NCBI GenBank assembly: GCA_900752975.1
Contig: CAADXH010000039.1
Location: 1 to 16,435 of the forward strand
Reading direction: 5' to 3'
Length of the DNA: 16,435 nucleotides
Source of the DNA: Bacilli bacterium
GTDB taxonomy: Bacteria; Bacillota_I; Bacilli_A; ML615J-28; CAG-313
Part shown: positions 13,515-16,435 of the stretch, in pieces
How positions within the stretch are numbered: the first letter of the stretch is position 1
Layout: each line of letters starts with the position of its first letter
Made by a program: the position numbers and the translations under genes
Notes under the pieces: model-generated
The model's database searches: none
Seen by the model: only the letters and a program-made list of their open reading frames with translations
What the model was told of the DNA's origin: nothing

Positions 13515-14662
13515 ATTTTACCTACCTTTCCTTTTACAGCTTTATCGACTTCTAATAATAAATCAATCGTTAAAGGTTTATTTTTATATTTATCATATTC
13601 GTGATCGTTTAAAGCCGCAATTATATTTTTTTCAATATCTAGAAATTTAATTTTACCTTCTAGAAAAAGCGCCACAGAAGCTTCATTTGAGGCATTAAGA
13701 ATGCATGGATAAATTCCACCTTTTCTTAATGTTTCTTTCGCAATCTCAACTAGTGGGTAGCGCACATTATCAAATGGCTCAAGAATTAAGTTTAATCCTT
13801 TGTCTAGCGATAACGGCTTTATTATATCACAAGTTGTATGTTTTTTACCATATATTGCATAATGAATTGGAAGATGCATATCGGCACTAGCAAGTTGAGC
13901 ACAAATAGAATGATCATTGAACTCTATCATTGAATGAATTGTACTAGTTCTATGAATCATAACTTTAATATGATCAACATCAACATTAAACAAATAATGA
14001 GCCTCAATTACTTCAAATCCTTTATTCATCATTGTGGCTGAATCAACTGTTATCTTTTTTCCCATTTGCCAGGTTGGATGATTTAAAACATCATCTATGG
14101 TAACTTTATCCAAGTCTTCACGTTTAAGGTCTCTTAGGGAACCACCACTTGCGGTGATGATTAGATTCTTAATTTCCTTTTCATCTTCACTATCTAATAA
14201 CTGGAAGATTGCGGAATGTTCACTATCAATCGGGATAATTTTACAGTTATTTTTTTCTGCAAGGCAAGTAATCAGTTCACCACCAACCACTAATGTTTCT
14301 TTATTAGCTAAATAAACATCATATTTATTTTCTAGTGCAGCGTAAGTTGGTTTTAAACCAACTGAACCAACTAATGCATTAATCACCATATAATTTGAAA
14401 CTCTTAATGATACTAGTTCAAGTAAACCATCATCACCATAAAAGGTTTTTAAAAAAGGATACTTTGTTTTTAAATAATCGGCATCTTCTTGATTTAACGC
14501 ACAAACAACCTCAGGACTGAATTCTTCAATTATGTTAATTGCTTGATTAAGATTTTTACCAAAACTAAGTGCATATAAGTGATAATTTGAATCTCTTCTT
14601 ACTAAATCAAGGACTTGAGTACCAATACTTCCTGTACCACCTAGTAAACAAACATTTATCAT
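13502..14662 (-). CDS. dxr: 1-deoxy-D-xylulose-5-phosphate reductoisomerase
   Basis: Cytosolic NADPH- and metal-dependent enzyme of 386 aa (family about 380-400) that converts DXP to MEP, the committed step of the non-mevalonate isoprenoid pathway. Visible motifs: Rossmann loop GGTGSIG (8-14), NKETLVVGG (120-128), metal ligands Asp146 and Glu148 in IPIDSEHSAIFQ, and HPTWQMGKKITVDSATMMNKGFE (195-217), with Glu217 the third ligand. It sits between cdsA (4-base ATGA overlap) and rseP (13-base overlap). It shares an operon with uppS, whose isoprenyl substrates come from this pathway. Confidence 0.98.
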   Translation of the reverse strand: MINVCLLGGTGSIGTQVLDLVRRDSNYHLYALSFGKNLNQAINIIEEFSPEVVCALNQEDADYLKTKYPFLKTFYGDDGLLELVSLRVSNYMVINALVGSVGLKPTYAALENKYDVYLANKETLVVGGELITCLAEKNNCKIIPIDSEHSAIFQLLDSEDEKEIKNLIITASGGSLRDLKREDLDKVTIDDVLNHPTWQMGKKITVDSATMMNKGFEVIEAHYLFNVDVDHIKVMIHRTSTIHSMIEFNDHSICAQLASADMHLPIHYAIYGKKHTTCDIIKPLSLDKGLNLILEPFDNVRYPLVEIAKETLRKGGIYPCILNASNEASVALFLEGKIKFLDIEKNIIAALNDHEYDKYKNKPLTIDLLLEVDKAVKGKVGKICHM

Positions 14663-15540
14663 AAAACAACACCCATTATCGCAAGAATAATATAAAAGGC
14701 GGTACCTGTCATAATTAAACTATCAAAACGGTCCATTACACCACCATGACCTGGAAAAATAAAACCATAGTCTTTAATACCATATTCTCTTTTTAGTTTT
14801 GATGCGACTAAATCACCAAATTGCGCAATAATTGTAAGTAGTAAACTAATACCAGCCACAGCAAGAATTCTTAAGAAAAGATTTTCTATCATAAAAAGTT
14901 TAAATCCCATACATTGTTCACAAATAATAAGAAAAGCAGTACCTACTACCATTCCCGTAAAACTTCCACCAATTGAGCCTTCAATTGTTTTTTTAGGGCT
15001 AATCGTTGGGCATAGTTTATGTTTACCTAATAATAAACCAAAATTATAAGCTCCCATATCTGTAAACACAGTTGTAAGTAAAACATATCCCATTAATACA
15101 AGTCCTAAGTATTTAATTTTTTCTTCGTTTAATGTATCAATATATCTTGTTCTTGTGGCCATAAAAATTCCTAAACCACCATATAATATAAAACCAAAAA
15201 ATAGCATAACATCAGTTGTTTTTAACTCTTTATTAAAAAGTGAAACAATCATTAGTGTACTAAATAATACAATTATACAAAAAACCATATCAGTTAAATT
15301 GAAATAATCACTACAGTAAATAGTTAGTCCACCAAGAATGACAAGTCCTGTCGAAATTAATGGTAAAATATATTGATAAACTTTAGATAATCCGCGCATA
15401 CTTGCATGCATTTTAATTAACTCGTTAGTCGCAACATAAGCAAGTGCTGCAGCAAGTCCAAGCATAAACCATCCACCTAAATAAATTATTGGGATCATTA
15501 CTACTCCCATAAAAAATCCTGTTATTACTCTTTTTTTCAT
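14659..15540 (-). CDS. cdsA: Phosphatidate cytidylyltransferase
   Basis: CDP-diacylglycerol synthase of 293 aa, an integral membrane enzyme with about eight membrane segments. It makes CDP-diacylglycerol from phosphatidic acid and CTP for all phospholipid head groups. The family signature is complete at about 247-273 (SKLKREYGIKDYG ... PGHGGVMDRFD), with the metal-binding Asp residues. The motif CPTISPKKTIEGSIGG in the second half is also typical. The gene overlaps uppS and dxr by four bases each (ATGA), so translation is coupled along the operon. Confidence 0.97.
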   Translation of the reverse strand: MKKRVITGFFMGVVMIPIIYLGGWFMLGLAAALAYVATNELIKMHASMRGLSKVYQYILPLISTGLVILGGLTIYCSDYFNLTDMVFCIIVLFSTLMIVSLFNKELKTTDVMLFFGFILYGGLGIFMATRTRYIDTLNEEKIKYLGLVLMGYVLLTTVFTDMGAYNFGLLLGKHKLCPTISPKKTIEGSIGGSFTGMVVGTAFLIICEQCMGFKLFMIENLFLRILAVAGISLLLTIIAQFGDLVASKLKREYGIKDYGFIFPGHGGVMDRFDSLIMTGTAFYIILAIMGVVL

Positions 15541-16277
15541 CCTTTTAGTCCTCCAAATCTTCTATTACGTGATTGATATTCTTTAATTGCTAAATATAAT
15601 TCTTTTTTATGAAAATCAGGCCACAAAGTTTTTGGAAAATATAATTCAGCATATGCGGCTTGATAAAGTAGAAAATTACTTAAACGCATTTCTCCACTTG
15701 TTCTAATAATTAAATCAAGAGGATAAAGTTCTGCTGTATATAAGTTTTTACTAATTAATTCTTCATCTATATCATTAACCATTATCTCGTGATTAATAAC
15801 CTTTGTGGTAATTCTTTTTACTGCTTCTGTTATTTCTTCTCTAGAGCCATAGTTAAAAGCTATTGACAAAGTAAATTCATTAAAGTTTTTAGTTTGGTAT
15901 TCAATATCTTCCATAATCATTAAAAGGTCTGAACCTAAATTCCTTTTTGTTCCTATAAATTTTATTTTTATTTGATTTTCTATTAGTTTAGTTAAACTAG
16001 TTTGATAATACTTTTTTAATTGATCCATAATATAATCAACTTCGTCTTTAGGTCTTTTCCAGTTTTCAGTACTAAAGGCAAAAACTGTTAAATTAGGAAT
16101 TCCTAGATTTTTAACTTCTTTGACAATTTCCTTTAAAGTTTGTACTCCTTTTTTATGCCCTAAATTACGTGGTAACATTCTTTTAGTGGCCCATCTACCA
16201 TTACCATCAAGAATAATTCCAATATGTTTTGGTAGAGGCTTTTGCATAATTTGATTATGTAATTCATTTATATTCAT
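15537..16277 (-). CDS. uppS: Undecaprenyl diphosphate synthase (cis-prenyltransferase)
   Basis: Enzyme of 246 aa (family about 240-260) that adds isopentenyl diphosphate units to farnesyl diphosphate in cis, giving the C55 lipid carrier for peptidoglycan and other wall polymers. Visible motifs: HIGIILDGNGRWA (18-30, catalytic Asp24), HKKGVQTL, FAFSTENWKRP, FNYGSREEI and IIRTSGEMRLSNFLLYQAAYAELYF near the C-terminus. Ribosome binding site GAGG lies eight bases before the ATG. It is the first gene of uppS-cdsA-dxr-rseP. In many Firmicutes frr lies just upstream; here that position is taken by the terminal repeat. Confidence 0.98.
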   Translation of the reverse strand: MNINELHNQIMQKPLPKHIGIILDGNGRWATKRMLPRNLGHKKGVQTLKEIVKEVKNLGIPNLTVFAFSTENWKRPKDEVDYIMDQLKKYYQTSLTKLIENQIKIKFIGTKRNLGSDLLMIMEDIEYQTKNFNEFTLSIAFNYGSREEITEAVKRITTKVINHEIMVNDIDEELISKNLYTAELYPLDLIIRTSGEMRLSNFLLYQAAYAELYFPKTLWPDFHKKELYLAIKEYQSRNRRFGGLKG

Positions 16278-16297
16278 AATAACTACCTCAAATAATT

Positions 16298-16327
16298 ATT
16301 ATACTATAATTATGAAAATAATTCCAA
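16298..16327 (-). promoter_or_regulatory. Promoter of uppS operon
   Basis: On the minus strand: -35 TTGGAA (16327-16322), 18-base spacer, -10 TATAAT (16303-16298). It lies 27 bases inside the boundary of the right repeat arm, so the operon keeps its own promoter despite the adjacent repeat. Confidence 0.7.
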
Positions 16328-16354
16328 TTAAATGTTAATAACACAAAAAATATT

Positions 16355-16433
16355 TGTTCGTGTACACTAGATTGTGTACACGAACACTGACGGTTTGTCA
16401 ATCATCGTATGGGTTTTGAGAAAGGACTCTCAT
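16355..16433 (+). repeat. Right arm of 79-bp terminal inverted repeat, probable IS end
   Basis: Perfect inverted copy of 1-79. The hairpin TGTTCGTGTACAC (16355-16367), loop (16368-16373), GTGTACACGAACA (16374-16386) forms the inner edge. Reading outward, AAAGGA (16421-16426) stands five bases before an ATG at 16432-16434, which would be a plausible transposase start, but only four bases from that ATG remain in the window. The terminal 5'-TGTT is compatible with several DDE transposase families. Family not assigned. Confidence 0.85.
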
Positions 16434-16435
16434 GA

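Noticed and set aside
1..16435. Linear plasmid or virus with inverted terminal repeats
   Set aside because: The content is chromosomal housekeeping (infC, rplT, uppS, dxr, topB), with no replication, capsid or terminal protein genes. Flanking IS copies explain the repeats better.
1..16435. Mycoplasma-type code with TGA as Trp
   Set aside because: TGA ends uppS, cdsA and the 319-aa lipoprotein at natural positions with ATGA-type overlaps or normal family lengths, so the standard bacterial code fits.

Overview
The window is 16.4 kb of AT-rich chromosomal DNA from a low-GC Gram-positive bacterium. The gene set (infC-rpmI-rplT with an L20-type leader, uppS-cdsA-dxr-rseP, a Bacillus-type topB, nagA, lipoproteins, strong AGGAGG ribosome binding sites) points to the Bacilli/Erysipelotrichia/Mollicutes-relative part of the Firmicutes. 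Dxr implies the MEP isoprenoid route. TGA acts as a real stop (for example in the ATGA overlaps uppS/cdsA and cdsA/dxr), so the Mycoplasma code is unlikely. Species cannot be told from the sequence alone.

Every gene is on the minus strand, so the transcription order runs from high to low coordinates. (1) 16355-16435: one arm of a 79-bp perfect inverted repeat that bounds the whole window. (2) 16327-11810: promoter, uppS, cdsA, dxr, rseP, terminator. This is an overlapping envelope operon covering undecaprenyl diphosphate synthesis, CDP-diacylglycerol synthesis, the MEP pathway and an intramembrane protease. (3) 11698-6989: promoter, a small lipoprotein, nagA, a four-helix membrane protein, an intercistronic hairpin, then an ABC ATPase and its large permease. 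(4) 6965-4431: topB, then a short zinc-ribbon gene (57 aa) with its own extended -10 promoter, a structured leader and a strong terminator. (5) 4374-1525: a tightly overlapping four-gene cluster (secreted protein, lipoprotein, ABC ATPase, ABC permease) of unknown function. This is the accessory part of the window. (6) 1508-129: promoter, an attenuator-type leader, infC starting at ATC, rpmI, rplT, terminator. (7) 79-1: the other arm of the inverted repeat.

The most interesting points are the outward-facing terminal repeats, probably two copies of one insertion sequence; the secreted/lipoprotein/ABC cluster, whose secreted protein may be a compact aerolysin/ETX-MTX2-like beta-pore protein (weak inference); the AUC start of infC together with its attenuator leader; and a two-part hairpin that buries the ribosome binding site of the zinc-ribbon gene. 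No gene-free stretch exceeds 300 bases. The longest (1305-1524 and 11656-11864) hold the infC leader and promoter, and a terminator and promoter, respectively. I saw no tRNA, rRNA, CRISPR array or prophage gene.
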